From Alcanivorax borkumensis SK2 (GTDB taxonomy: Bacteria; Pseudomonadota; Gammaproteobacteria; Pseudomonadales; Alcanivoracaceae): a DNA stretch of 64,000 nucleotides. This document shows positions 1-7,960 of the stretch, in pieces. Location of the stretch: assembly GCF_000009365.1 (NCBI RefSeq), contig NC_008260.1:1337501-1401500 (forward strand), written 5' to 3'. Position 1 is the stretch's first letter. Every line of letters begins with the position of its first letter. Under the pieces are notes generated by a model. That model was not told the origin of the DNA. It saw only the letters and a list, made by a program, of their open reading frames with translations, and did no database searches. Both the position numbers and the translations under genes were made by a program.

Positions 1-2
1 GC

Positions 3-374
3 GATAACGATATCTACGGTCACATTAACAACGTGGTGTATTACAGCTATTTTGACTCCACCATTAATCGTTACTTAATCAACGAAGGTGGCTTGGATAT
101 CGATGAAGGCGAGCATATTGCCTATGTGGTCAGCTCTGGCTGTGACTATCTGGAAGCGGCAGCGTATCCCGAATCGCTGGTGGTGGGAATGAAGGTGGAC
201 AAGCTGGGAAACAGTTCTGTGCGTTATGGCCTGGCATTGTTCGGCGGCGAAGGTGCGGCCAAGGCCACCGGTTTTGTGGTGCATGTATTTGTGAATCGTG
301 CAACGGGACGGCCTGTGGCAATCCCTGATGCCCTGCGCGAAGCGTTAGCAAGGTTGGCTATGATCGAGGTATAA
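3..374 (+). CDS. Acyl-CoA thioesterase, hotdog fold (5' end outside window)
   Basis: The reading frame is open from base 3, and the first codons read DNDIYGHINNVVYYSYFD, the active-site signature of 4-hydroxybenzoyl-CoA-type hotdog thioesterases (Asp, then GHxNN and a Tyr). Members hydrolyse acyl-CoA thioesters in the cytoplasm; the substrate cannot be told from this fragment. The central helix and later strands are present and the gene ends in TAA, so about 15-25 N-terminal residues are missing at the window edge. A GTG at 33 lies inside the conserved motif and is not the true start. Family call is firm, substrate unknown. Confidence 0.85.
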   Translation, partial: DNDIYGHINNVVYYSYFDSTINRYLINEGGLDIDEGEHIAYVVSSGCDYLEAAAYPESLVVGMKVDKLGNSSVRYGLALFGGEGAAKATGFVVHVFVNRATGRPVAIPDALREALARLAMIEV

Positions 375-424
375 AGCAGTCATACCGACAGTAAAAAAGT
401 AGCGAGCCCATAGCCATAATATAG

Positions 425-452
425 GTCGACTTAGGCGTAGCCGTAAGCCGAC
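425..452. repeat. Imperfect hairpin after thioesterase gene
   Basis: A 28-base imperfect dyad (GTCG-CTTA arms, one mismatch and one bulge) lies between the thioesterase stop and pdxB. It has no T-run, so it is only a weak candidate terminator. Confidence 0.25.
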
Positions 453-500
453 ACAGTGGCTCTAAATTTTTTCATAGGCAGCCTAACTCCGAGGACAATG

Positions 501-1616
501 ATGCACATTATTGCTGATGCCAATATGCCGGGGCTGGAGCCCTTTGAGGCGTTTGCTACCGTTGAGCGAGTAGATGGTCGTTCCCTGACTCGGGAGCAAC
601 TGGGTGACGCTGATGTTCTATTGGTGCGTTCAGTCACCCGTGTTGATAGGGCCTTGCTAGCCGGCTCGCAGGTGAAATTTGTGGGGTCTGCGACCATTGG
701 CACAGACCATGTAGACCTGGCGTATCTTAGTGAGGCGGGAATTCAATTCGCTCACGCGCCGGGGTGCAATGCTCGTGCAGTGGCAGAATACGTCCTGCAG
801 GCGGTGTTGTTGCTGTGTGCTAGGCAGGGACGAGAAGTGCAAGGTGCCCGTGTGGCGGTGGTCGGCCTAGGTAATGTGGGACGGCGGGTGGCGGATTGGC
901 TCAGCGCCCTCGGCATGGAGGTGCGCGGCTGTGACCCTCTGTTGGATGCTCAGGGCTACGCGGGCCCGGTGGCACTGGCACCGTTGGATGATTTGCTGGA
1001 TGCGGACATTATCACCTTGCATGTGCCGCTAACCCAGAGTGGAGAGCATGCCACCGGGCATTTGCTGGATGCTTCTAGGCTGTCCCGCCTTGGGCCTGGG
1101 CAGATGCTGATCAATACCTGTCGGGGGCCAGTTATCGATAATCTGGCGCTGTCACAGCAGTTGGCCAGTGGCACTGGGCCGATGACGGTGCTGGATGTGT
1201 GGGAAACGGAACCGCAGGTACCAGCCACCCTGTATCAGCAGGTAGTGATGGGGTCACCACATATTGCGGGGTACAGTCTTGAAGGCAAGCTCAAAGGCAC
1301 GAGCATGCTCTACGACGCCGTGTGCCAATGGTCCGGGCAGGGGATTGCATCAGGAACTGCGATGGCAGATGCTCCGCCGCTGAATCCTGCAGTGAACAGT
1401 GAGGCTGATTTATTGGCGTTACTACAGGTGGCTTATCGGCTTGAAGACGATCATCGGCGATTGGGCGAAAGCCTGCATGATACAGACCCTAGCGCTGCCT
1501 TTGATCGCTTACGCAAGCACTATCCGGTTCGCCATGAACTGCACTATTGGCAATATGACGGAAGTGTGGACGATACTTGGAGGGCTATTATTAGCCGTCT
1601 TTTTGAGCCCGATTGA
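501..1616 (+). CDS. pdxB: Erythronate-4-phosphate dehydrogenase PdxB
   Basis: PdxB oxidises 4-phospho-D-erythronate in the DXP-dependent pyridoxal phosphate pathway. The 371-aa product has the D-2-hydroxyacid dehydrogenase layout: an N-terminal catalytic lobe ([11 protein letters not shown], then VRSVT and GTDHVD), the Rossmann motif [10 protein letters not shown] near residue 110, the catalytic Arg in NTCRGPVI, Glu in DVWETEP and His in GSPHIAGYS, and a C-terminal PdxB dimerisation domain that shorter dehydrogenases of the superfamily lack. The frame is open upstream to 456, but the family N-terminus begins at the second of two tandem ATGs (498/501), 5 bases after a GAGGA. The 3' end overlaps a small convergent gene by 26 bases. 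Confidence 0.95.
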
Positions 1617-1764
1617 ATTGCGCAGTGGGGTATTGCCAATGATTTTCCAAGTGTTCACAGGCGCGCTGGATCATTTCTTCAGTGATGGGAATTTCCCGGC
1701 CTTGCTCATCAATGATGGCGGCGCCATGGAATGGTGATGGTGAGGTTGTGTTGTTTAGATTCAT
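1591..1764 (-). CDS. PA1571-family small protein (57 aa)
   Basis: A 57-aa ORF starting [19 protein letters not shown] and containing the segment [20 protein letters not shown], which I recognise as the core of the uncharacterised PA1571 family of pseudomonads. An AGGGAAG ribosome site lies 8 bases upstream of the ATG. In P. aeruginosa PA1571 sits next to PA1572, the ATP-NAD kinase-like gene; here the divergent neighbour at 1854 is the same kinase family, which supports the call. The last 26 bases overlap the pdxB 3' end in the opposite orientation. The protein is acidic to neutral with no membrane segment. Function unknown. Confidence 0.8.
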
Positions 1765-1853
1765 GACGTATTTCTTCCCTGTGCCTTTGATTTAAATTTA
1801 CTTTGGCTGTCGATGACAGCAACGCCATTTTTGTATCTGGATATGACCCTTCT

Positions 1854-3002
1854 ATGAAAGTCGATCAAGGTCTTTGTTTCGCAGTGCTGGTTAATCCTTA
1901 TGCGGGCCTGGGGGGCAGCGTGGCCCTGAAAGGCAGTGACGGGGAGCAAACCCGTGATGAGGCTCTGCGCCGTGGCGCTGAGCCCCAGGCGCCGCAACGA
2001 ATGAGCCGAGCGCTGAAAGTCTTACCCGCCGATGCGAAGGTATCTGTTCTGACCTGGGGCGGTGAAATGGGCGAGACCAGTTGTCGGCTGGCTGGGCTGC
2101 CCTGCACAGTGATCGGCGAGTCTTCCATGCCCAGTACCCCAGAGGATACTCGTACCGCTGCTGCCGCCTTGAAAGCGGCAGGTGCCGAATTGATTTTGTT
2201 TGCCGGTGGCGATGGCACGGCCCGGGATTTGGTCGATGCTATTGGCTTGAGTTCTCCTGTGCTGGGGGTTCCGGCGGGCTGCAAAATGCACTCCGCCGTG
2301 TATGCGGTAAACCCTGAAGCGGCGGGTCAGTTGCTGGCGGAATTGGCCGGTGGAGGCCTTGTTGCCTTGGAGAATGCGGAGGTGCGAGATATCGATGAGG
2401 CCGCTTTTCGTGAGGGGGTGGTCAAGGCGCGACATTATGGTGAGCTACAGGTGCCTGCAGAAGCGCGCTATCTGCAACAGGTCAAATGCGGTGGCCGGGA
2501 AGTGGAAGATCTGGTGATCACCGAGGTAGCCGCCTGGGTAGCTGACACCCTAGAAGAGGATACCTGGTATTTGATGGGCTCCGGCTCCACTGTGGCCGTG
2601 GTTATGGAGCAACTGGGGTTGGACAATACCTTGTTGGGGGTGGACTTGGTCCGCAATGGTGAAGTGGTCGCCTCCGACTTGGGCGCTCAACAATTGCTGG
2701 AGTTCATTGGCGATGCGCCGGCCAAAGCGGTGATCACGGTGATTGGTGGGCAGGGTCATTTGTTTGGTCGTGGCAATCAGCAATTCAGCCCCGCGCTGAT
2801 CCGTCGCCTGGGTAAGGAGAACATCCAGGTACTGGCCACGCGTAGCAAACTGGAAACCTTGGAAGGGCGGCCCTTGCTGGCGGATACCGGTGATGCCGAT
2901 CTGGATAAACAGTTGTGTGGGCTATGGCCGGTGACGACCGGGTATGAGGATACGATTTTGTATCGAGTAGGGACCGATGCGTCCTTAATTGATAATGGCT
3001 AG
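1854..3002 (+). CDS. ATP-NAD kinase-like protein (PA1572 type)
   Basis: A 382-aa protein with the ATP-NAD/diacylglycerol kinase fold: VLVNPYAGLGG near the start, then the hallmark FAGGDGTARD and GVPAGCKMHS near residue 130. This family resembles the AcoX/YegS side of the superfamily rather than canonical NadK, so NAD phosphorylation is likely but not proven from sequence. The C-terminal half (MGSGSTVAVVMEQLG, IGGQGHLFGRGNQQ) is typical of this longer subfamily. The start at ATG 1854 is chosen because the protein fold begins there; the frame is open to 1803 without an ATG, and the ribosome site is weak. The gene diverges from the PA1571-like ORF and shares an 89-base promoter region with it. 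Confidence 0.85.
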   Translation: MKVDQGLCFAVLVNPYAGLGGSVALKGSDGEQTRDEALRRGAEPQAPQRMSRALKVLPADAKVSVLTWGGEMGETSCRLAGLPCTVIGESSMPSTPEDTRTAAAALKAAGAELILFAGGDGTARDLVDAIGLSSPVLGVPAGCKMHSAVYAVNPEAAGQLLAELAGGGLVALENAEVRDIDEAAFREGVVKARHYGELQVPAEARYLQQVKCGGREVEDLVITEVAAWVADTLEEDTWYLMGSGSTVAVVMEQLGLDNTLLGVDLVRNGEVVASDLGAQQLLEFIGDAPAKAVITVIGGQGHLFGRGNQQFSPALIRRLGKENIQVLATRSKLETLEGRPLLADTGDADLDKQLCGLWPVTTGYEDTILYRVGTDASLIDNG

Positions 3003-3004
3003 TG

Positions 3005-3137
3005 GACAGTTGATAGCTCGCGCTTGAGCGTTCATTAAGCCTGAAATGAAAGAGGCCACGCTCATGGGCAGCAGCGCGGCCTCTTTGCTTTGTGTTCATC
3101 GCCACGTGTGTTCGGGCTATGAACACAATCAACTGTC
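3005..3137. repeat. 10-bp inverted repeat bracketing a terminator
   Basis: GACAGTTGAT at 3005-3014 is repeated inverted as ATCAACTGTC at 3128-3137, enclosing 113 bases that hold the hairpin at 3049-3086. A similar AGTTGA-type pair with almost the same inner spacing lies at 46064-46224. Confidence 0.45.
3049..3086. terminator. Terminator between kinase gene and htpX
   Basis: AAAGAGGCC (3049) pairs with GGCCTCTTT (3078), with further pairing inside the loop and short A and T runs on both sides. It lies between convergent genes and can serve both directions. Confidence 0.7.
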
Positions 3138-3148
3138 AATTTTCACCC

Positions 3149-4045
3149 TCATCCGTGCCGTTTCTCCTGTAGCGCGGCGATACGATCATCCAGCGGTGGG
3201 TGCGAAGAAAATAGCGCTTTCAGGCCTTGTTTGACGCCGGAGTTAATACCAAAGGCCACCAGCGAATCTGGCATTTGGTTGGGAACCTTGGCTTCCGCTT
3301 TTAGCCGTTGTAGAGCCGAAATCATATCGCGGCGGTCGGCCAGTTGGGCGCCCGCCACGTCCGCCCGGTATTCGCGAAAACGGGAGAACTTCATCACGAT
3401 AGTGCTGGCAGCAATACCAAAGATGATTTCCGTTACGATAACCACAATGTAGTAACCGAAGCCTAGGCCGCCGCCGCCGTCGCGGCGCATGAAGCTGTCG
3501 ATGACATAGCCCACCACGCGGGCAGCAAAAATTACAAAGGTGTTCACTACGCCCTGAATCAGGCTAAGGGTAACCATGTCGCCATTGGCCACGTGACCAA
3601 TTTCGTGGGCCAGCACGGCACGTACTTCTTCGGGGCGGAAACGGGTCAATAGCCCCTGAGAAACGGCCACCAACGCATCATTCTTGTTCCAGCCGGTGGC
3701 AAACGCATTGGACTGCTGGGCGGGGAAAACACCCACTTCCGGCATCTTGATGCCGGCCTTATCAGACAGCTCTTTTACCGTATCGAGTAACCAGCGTTCA
3801 GCCTGATTGCTGGGCTCATTGATGGTCTGCACCTTAGCGGACCATTTTGCCATGGGTTTGGAGATCAGCAGTGAGATCAACGAACCGGCAAAGCCGAATA
3901 CGGCGCTGAAAATCAGTAGGCTGGTCAGATTTAGACCACTGCCGTTCTGGGCTAAATAGCTGTCTACACCAAGCAGACTGAGGGTGATACTGGCAACCAC
4001 AATCACCGCCAGGTTGGTAAGCAGATAAAGCGCTATGCGCATCAT
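3149..4045 (-). CDS. htpX: Membrane metalloprotease HtpX
   Basis: HtpX is an inner-membrane zinc M48B protease that degrades misfolded membrane proteins. The 298-aa product (E. coli 293) starts [14 protein letters not shown] with two N-terminal membrane helices (about 4-26 and 38-60), has the zinc motif HEIGH at residues 147-151, two further helices, and the third ligand region [11 protein letters not shown] sigma-32-like promoter lies just upstream, fitting its heat-shock role in enterobacteria. Start, length and motifs all match the family. Confidence 0.96.
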   Translation of the reverse strand: MMRIALYLLTNLAVIVVASITLSLLGVDSYLAQNGSGLNLTSLLIFSAVFGFAGSLISLLISKPMAKWSAKVQTINEPSNQAERWLLDTVKELSDKAGIKMPEVGVFPAQQSNAFATGWNKNDALVAVSQGLLTRFRPEEVRAVLAHEIGHVANGDMVTLSLIQGVVNTFVIFAARVVGYVIDSFMRRDGGGGLGFGYYIVVIVTEIIFGIAASTIVMKFSRFREYRADVAGAQLADRRDMISALQRLKAEAKVPNQMPDSLVAFGINSGVKQGLKALFSSHPPLDDRIAALQEKRHG

Positions 4046-4077
4046 CGTAGGGTTTCTCCGTCAGATAGATAATAATT

Positions 4078-4105
4078 TATTGGGGGCAAGGCGCGTGGGT
4101 TCAAG
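4078..4105 (-). promoter_or_regulatory. Sigma-32 promoter of htpX
   Basis: On the minus strand CTTGAA (4105-4100), 14 bases, then CCCCAATA (4085-4078). The heat-shock consensus is CTTGAA-N13-15-CCCCATnT, so this is a near-perfect match; transcription would start near 4071, 25 bases before the htpX ATG. Confidence 0.75.
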
Positions 4106-4256
4106 GCTTTGAAGCCTCTGGATAATGCCTTGTCTAGGCATGTAAGGCGTTATTCAAAGACTCCCCTGAGCTATAATTAGCCCTTGTCAGCTGGAGAGAA
4201 GCATCCTGTGTTTCTGCCAGCATGCTTTGTCTCTCTTACTGCTTGTATTGATCCCT

Positions 4257-5201
4257 ATGCTCTCGACCCAGCTATCAGACCTGCTTGCTCCGTATCTGGT
4301 TCCATTGTCTCAACCAAAACATCGCCTTTTTCATGGTCGCGGTAAAACGGTGCCATCCCTGGAATGGCTGACGATAGATTGCTTTCCTCCTCTGCTGGTG
4401 GCCACTCTGTTTCGCGCACAGGAAGCGGAGATGTTGGCGGCGCTGGAGGTTTATTTAAGCGAAACCATGGCGTCACTGGGCTGCGATGTGCTGGTTTTTC
4501 AACATCGTTATGACGGCAAGGCCGATAATGTTGTCGTGAAGGGTGAAATGCCCTCTCACTCTGTGGCCACAGAGCAAGGGCTGGTTTTCAAACTGGATTT
4601 TCAGCGCGGCCAGAACTTGGGATTCTTTGCCGATATGGCTCAAGGCCGGCGCTGGATACGCGAACGGGCTGACGGCAAGAAGGTGCTCAATCTGTTCAGT
4701 TTTACGTGTAGTTTTTCTGTGGCTGCACTAGCAGGTGGAGCCCATTCCGTGGTGAATATTGATTTATCTGATGCGGCGCTGACCCTAGGTAAACAAAACC
4801 ATGCGTTGAATGGTTTCCAGGACGCCCGAGTTCACTATTTACCGCACAATATATTTCGGAGTTGGAAAAAACTGAATCAGTTGGGCCGCTATGAATTGAT
4901 TGTGATTGATCCCCCCAGCGCCCAGCGTGGCAGCTTTATGGCGCAAGAGGATTACCCAAGAGTGCTGCGCAAGCTGCATAAATTGTTGGCGGTAGAAGCA
5001 GAGTTACTGGTCTGCCTCAATGCCCCTTGGCTGGATTATGATTGGCTGGAACAGTGCGTGGAAAAAAATCTTCCCGGTGCAGAAAAAGTCTCTAGATTGC
5101 CGGGGGCGATCGGTTTTGATGAAGTCGGTGAGCCGGCGTTAAAGACTGTGCATTATCGTTATCGTCGCCCTCAGGCTTTGGATGAAGGTAATACTCCGTA
5201 G
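4257..5201 (+). CDS. Class I SAM methyltransferase, RlmI/RlmK-like
   Basis: A protein of about 314 aa resembling the catalytic half of RlmI/RlmK 23S rRNA methyltransferases (COG1092). It shows the family run NLGFFADMAQGRRWI, motif I as VLNLFSFTCSFSVAALAGGA, the acidic ribose-binding VVNIDLSD and the catalytic-loop VIDPPSAQRG. It lacks the N-terminal PUA domain of RlmI. The target is not determinable here; a 23S rRNA base is the family expectation. ATG 4257 is the first ATG consistent with the fold; a TTG at 4227 would add ten hydrophobic residues, and neither has a good ribosome site. It is divergent from htpX. Confidence 0.8.
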   Translation: MLSTQLSDLLAPYLVPLSQPKHRLFHGRGKTVPSLEWLTIDCFPPLLVATLFRAQEAEMLAALEVYLSETMASLGCDVLVFQHRYDGKADNVVVKGEMPSHSVATEQGLVFKLDFQRGQNLGFFADMAQGRRWIRERADGKKVLNLFSFTCSFSVAALAGGAHSVVNIDLSDAALTLGKQNHALNGFQDARVHYLPHNIFRSWKKLNQLGRYELIVIDPPSAQRGSFMAQEDYPRVLRKLHKLLAVEAELLVCLNAPWLDYDWLEQCVEKNLPGAEKVSRLPGAIGFDEVGEPALKTVHYRYRRPQALDEGNTP

Positions 5202-5292
5202 TCACTCAAGTTTGCTGGTTGGCAACAGCGGGCAACCCCTTTATGCACTCTGGCCGGTACTTTTGTCGCCGCGCAGTTAACGCTCGCCCTGG

Positions 5293-5775
5293 TTACAGCT
5301 TGGCCCCGATGGGAGCGAACTCCTCCTTGCCCACCGGTTGCGGGTTACGCGAAAGCAAATAGCGAACGAGTGCGGTGGTACGCGATGAATCTTGTGCGCG
5401 AATAGCGTGAATGATTTGTTCGGCGAGGGTGGCTTTTTCCAGCCGCACGGTGGCGGGTAATTGCGGGTCTGTTTCCTCAAAGCGCAAATCGCTGAGGGCG
5501 GTGAGTAATACAAAGGCGCGGTTAGTTAATACTGCTTGTTCAAGCCCCTCCTGAAAAATCGTGGCCTGGTAGCGCAGATAGCCTTCGTCGGCCAGCCACA
5601 GCATGGCGCCCAAGCAGCTCATATGACGAGTGCTGTGCAAACCCACATCATCCACTTCGGTTGGGCCGACAATATCTTCCACATATAAGGCTACTGGGCG
5701 AGGGAAGCTCATGTAGCACTGCATGAGAATGCGTGCCACATCGTGGGTGAAGTCGTCGATATGCAGGTGGGACAT
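5293..5775 (-). CDS. Conserved hypothetical protein (160 aa)
   Basis: I do not recognise a named domain. The product starts MSHLHIDDFTHDVARILMQC and continues with PVALYVEDIVGPTEVDDVGLHS, a pattern conserved between htpX and the alaA-type aminotransferase in pseudomonads. It is soluble, with no signal peptide. The frame extends 17 codons upstream, but those codons fall in a palindromic repeat, so the internal ATG at 5775 is preferred. It lies 71 bases downstream of alaA on the same strand and may be co-transcribed. Confidence 0.7.
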   Translation of the reverse strand: MSHLHIDDFTHDVARILMQCYMSFPRPVALYVEDIVGPTEVDDVGLHSTRHMSCLGAMLWLADEGYLRYQATIFQEGLEQAVLTNRAFVLLTALSDLRFEETDPQLPATVRLEKATLAEQIIHAIRAQDSSRTTALVRYLLSRNPQPVGKEEFAPIGAKL

Positions 5776-5795
5776 GGGCCGCTCTTTGATAGGGT

Positions 5796-5818
5796 AGGGC
5801 GCCGCTAGCGGCGCTCCT
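5796..5818. repeat. REP-like GC palindrome
   Basis: A perfect 16-bp palindrome GCGCCGCTAGCGGCGC at 5799-5814, next to CTCCTAC. Read on the minus strand it begins GTAGGAGCG, the same start as many Pseudomonas REP units. It lies between alaA and the downstream small gene. Confidence 0.5.
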
Positions 5819-5846
5819 ACAAACACATTTTCGGGATTAATCCCTG

Positions 5847-7076
5847 TTATTTTTTTCGTGCCCGATCCAGGTAGCGCGCAATGCGGCCGATGGAATCTTC
5901 CAGGTCATCCGGGCGGGGCAGGAATACTACGCGGAAGTGATCCGGATCCGGCCAGTTAAAGGCGGTGCCCTGGACGATCAGCACTTTCTCTTCGCGCAAT
6001 AGGTCCAGTGCGAAGGCTTCGTCATCTTCAAAGGGAAAGACCTTAGGGTCCAGCTTCGGAAAGAGGTAGAGGGCAGATTTTGGTTTAACGCAGCTTACCC
6101 CTGGAATCGAGTCGAGCATTTCCCAGGCTAGGTCACGCTGGCGCCCCAGACGCCCGGTGGGCAGAACTAAATCATCAATGCTCTGGTAGCCGCCCAGGGC
6201 CGTCTGGATGGCATGTTGGCTGGGCACATTGGCGCACAGCCGCATGCTGGCGAGCATGTCTAGGCCTTCGATATAGCTTTCCGCCCGGTGTTTGGCCCCG
6301 GAAATAACCATCCAACCCGCGCGGAAACCGGCGGCGCGGTAGTTTTTGGATAGGCCGTTAAAAGTGATGAATAGCAAATCATCAGCCATGGAGGCGATGG
6401 AGGTGTGTTCTTCGCCGTCGTAGAGAATCTTGTCGTAGATTTCATCGGCGAATACGATCAAGTTGTTCTCGCGGGCTATCTGCAATAGTTCGCGCAACAT
6501 GGCAGGTTCGTAATTGGCCCCGGTGGGGTTGTTCGGGTTGATAATGACCAGCGCTTTGGTGTTCTTATTGACCTTAGCGCGAATGTCTTCCAAAGAGGGC
6601 TGCCAATCTTGCTGTTCATCGCACAGATAATGCACTGGGGTGCCACCGGATAATCGCACCGAAGCGGTCCACAGCGGGTAATCTGGGGCGGGCAATAGTA
6701 CTTCATCGCCACTGTTGAGTAGGGCCTGCATGGCCATGACGATCAGCTCGGACACCCCGTTGCCAATAATCACGTCATCCACGGTGACGCCTTCAATGCC
6801 CTTGGTTTGGGTGTACTGCATTACCGCTTTGCGAGCAGGGAATAGGCCTTTGGAATGGCAATACCCAGTTGATTCCGGGAGATTGGCGATCACGTCCTGA
6901 AGCAGTTCTTCCGGCGCTTCAAAGCCAAAAGGCGCCGGGTTACCGATGTTCAGTTTGATGACCCGGTGGCCTTCATCTTCCAGCCGGTGCGCTTCACGCA
7001 GCACGGGGCCGCGGATGTCGTAACATACGCCGTTGAGTTTGTCGGATTTGCTGACGTGATATTGATCGATTGTCAT
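5847..7076 (-). CDS. alaA: Alanine aminotransferase, AlaA-like
   Basis: A fold-type I PLP aminotransferase of 409 aa (E. coli AlaA 405) that interconverts pyruvate and glutamate with alanine and 2-oxoglutarate. The Schiff-base lysine is K244 in FNGLSKNYRAAGFRAGW, preceded by NPNNPTG at 180-186 and ADEIYDKI around 210-217. The N-terminus NIGNPAPFGFEAPEE and the SKGLFPARKA stretch are typical of the AlaA/YfbQ group. Substrate is by family resemblance. A 107-base region separates it from the divergent glycosylase gene. Confidence 0.9.
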   Translation of the reverse strand: MTIDQYHVSKSDKLNGVCYDIRGPVLREAHRLEDEGHRVIKLNIGNPAPFGFEAPEELLQDVIANLPESTGYCHSKGLFPARKAVMQYTQTKGIEGVTVDDVIIGNGVSELIVMAMQALLNSGDEVLLPAPDYPLWTASVRLSGGTPVHYLCDEQQDWQPSLEDIRAKVNKNTKALVIINPNNPTGANYEPAMLRELLQIARENNLIVFADEIYDKILYDGEEHTSIASMADDLLFITFNGLSKNYRAAGFRAGWMVISGAKHRAESYIEGLDMLASMRLCANVPSQHAIQTALGGYQSIDDLVLPTGRLGRQRDLAWEMLDSIPGVSCVKPKSALYLFPKLDPKVFPFEDDEAFALDLLREEKVLIVQGTAFNWPDPDHFRVVFLPRPDDLEDSIGRIARYLDRARKK

Positions 7077-7183
7077 GAAGTTCCCGCAGGTCGACTCGAA
7101 GAGGACAGGGGAGTGATTCTACAATGCGTCCTTTTCACTGTATATCTGGCGCTTAGATGCAATGGCGCAAACTGGAGTAGGGC

Positions 7184-7852
7184 ATGACCCCATTCAAGGA
7201 TTTATTGGCGCTGGCGGTGAACCGTAAAGGTTCACTAAAGGCTGTGCAGGCTCAGCTGCCCACGGTGGCCGATTCAGATACTTTGCGCCATCGTGATGAT
7301 GCATTTTATATGTCTGCGTTGACTCGCCGCATTTTCCGAGCCGGGCTGAAGCATTCCCTGGTGGACAATAAATGGCCTGCCTTTGAGAAGGCTTTTTTCG
7401 GCTTTGACCCACAAAAGCTAGTGTTAATGCCGGACACCATGCTTGATGACCGTATGCAGGACACTAGCCTGATTCGCCACTGGGGCAAGATGAAAGCGAT
7501 CCGCCATAACGCTCAGTTGGTCCTCGACTTGGCAGAAGAGTACGGCAGTGTGGGGAACTGGCTGGCGGACTGGCCGGTGGACGATATCGTGGGTATGTGG
7601 TGGTTGCTGAAAAAACGGGGCAAGCAACTGGGAGGTAATTCTGGGGCGGCTTTCTTGCGTATGGTAGGCCGCGATACGTGGTATCCCACCGCCGATGTAG
7701 TGGCTGCTCTAAAGGCACAAAATATCATCGACAAGCCGCCAGCAAGCCAGCGAGACCAAAAGGCTGCCCAGGCCGCCTTCAACACGTGGCAAAGGGAAAG
7801 CGGTTGGCCGCAGTCCCATATCAGCAAGGTGCTGGCCTTTACTGTGGGCTGA
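7184..7852 (+). CDS. DNA-3-methyladenine glycosylase I-like protein
   Basis: A 222-aa protein of the Tag/HhH glycosylase group. The layout matches: FYMSALTRRIFRAGLKHSLVDN with the aromatic WPAFEKAFFGFDP, then the LIRHWGKMKAIRHNA helix and a C-terminal NTWQRESGWPQSHISKVLA. It probably excises alkylated purines, but it is divergent from E. coli Tag and the zinc-binding ends are not obvious, so the substrate is uncertain. The start has a GGAG 7 bases upstream. It is a single gene, divergent from alaA. Confidence 0.75.
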   Translation: MTPFKDLLALAVNRKGSLKAVQAQLPTVADSDTLRHRDDAFYMSALTRRIFRAGLKHSLVDNKWPAFEKAFFGFDPQKLVLMPDTMLDDRMQDTSLIRHWGKMKAIRHNAQLVLDLAEEYGSVGNWLADWPVDDIVGMWWLLKKRGKQLGGNSGAAFLRMVGRDTWYPTADVVAALKAQNIIDKPPASQRDQKAAQAAFNTWQRESGWPQSHISKVLAFTVG

Positions 7853-7914
7853 GCGGCGACGGAACCTCTGTTCCTTATTAAGGGTCCCGATTCCCTTGAT
7901 GCAGGCGTGAACAT

Positions 7915-7933
7915 AAATGATAATGACTCGTCT
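7915..7933 (+). promoter_or_regulatory. Possible Fur half-site
   Basis: AATGATAATGACT about 30 bases before the iron permease start contains one perfect Fur half-site (TGATAAT); the other half is poor. The context (an iron transporter) makes it plausible. Confidence 0.35.
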
Positions 7934-7960
7934 TTAATGTTATGAATTGGGTTCACTCCT

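Noticed and set aside
1399..1737. 112-aa plus-strand ORF after pdxB
   Set aside because: It overlaps pdxB in another frame and the antisense PA1571-like gene, which has better evidence.
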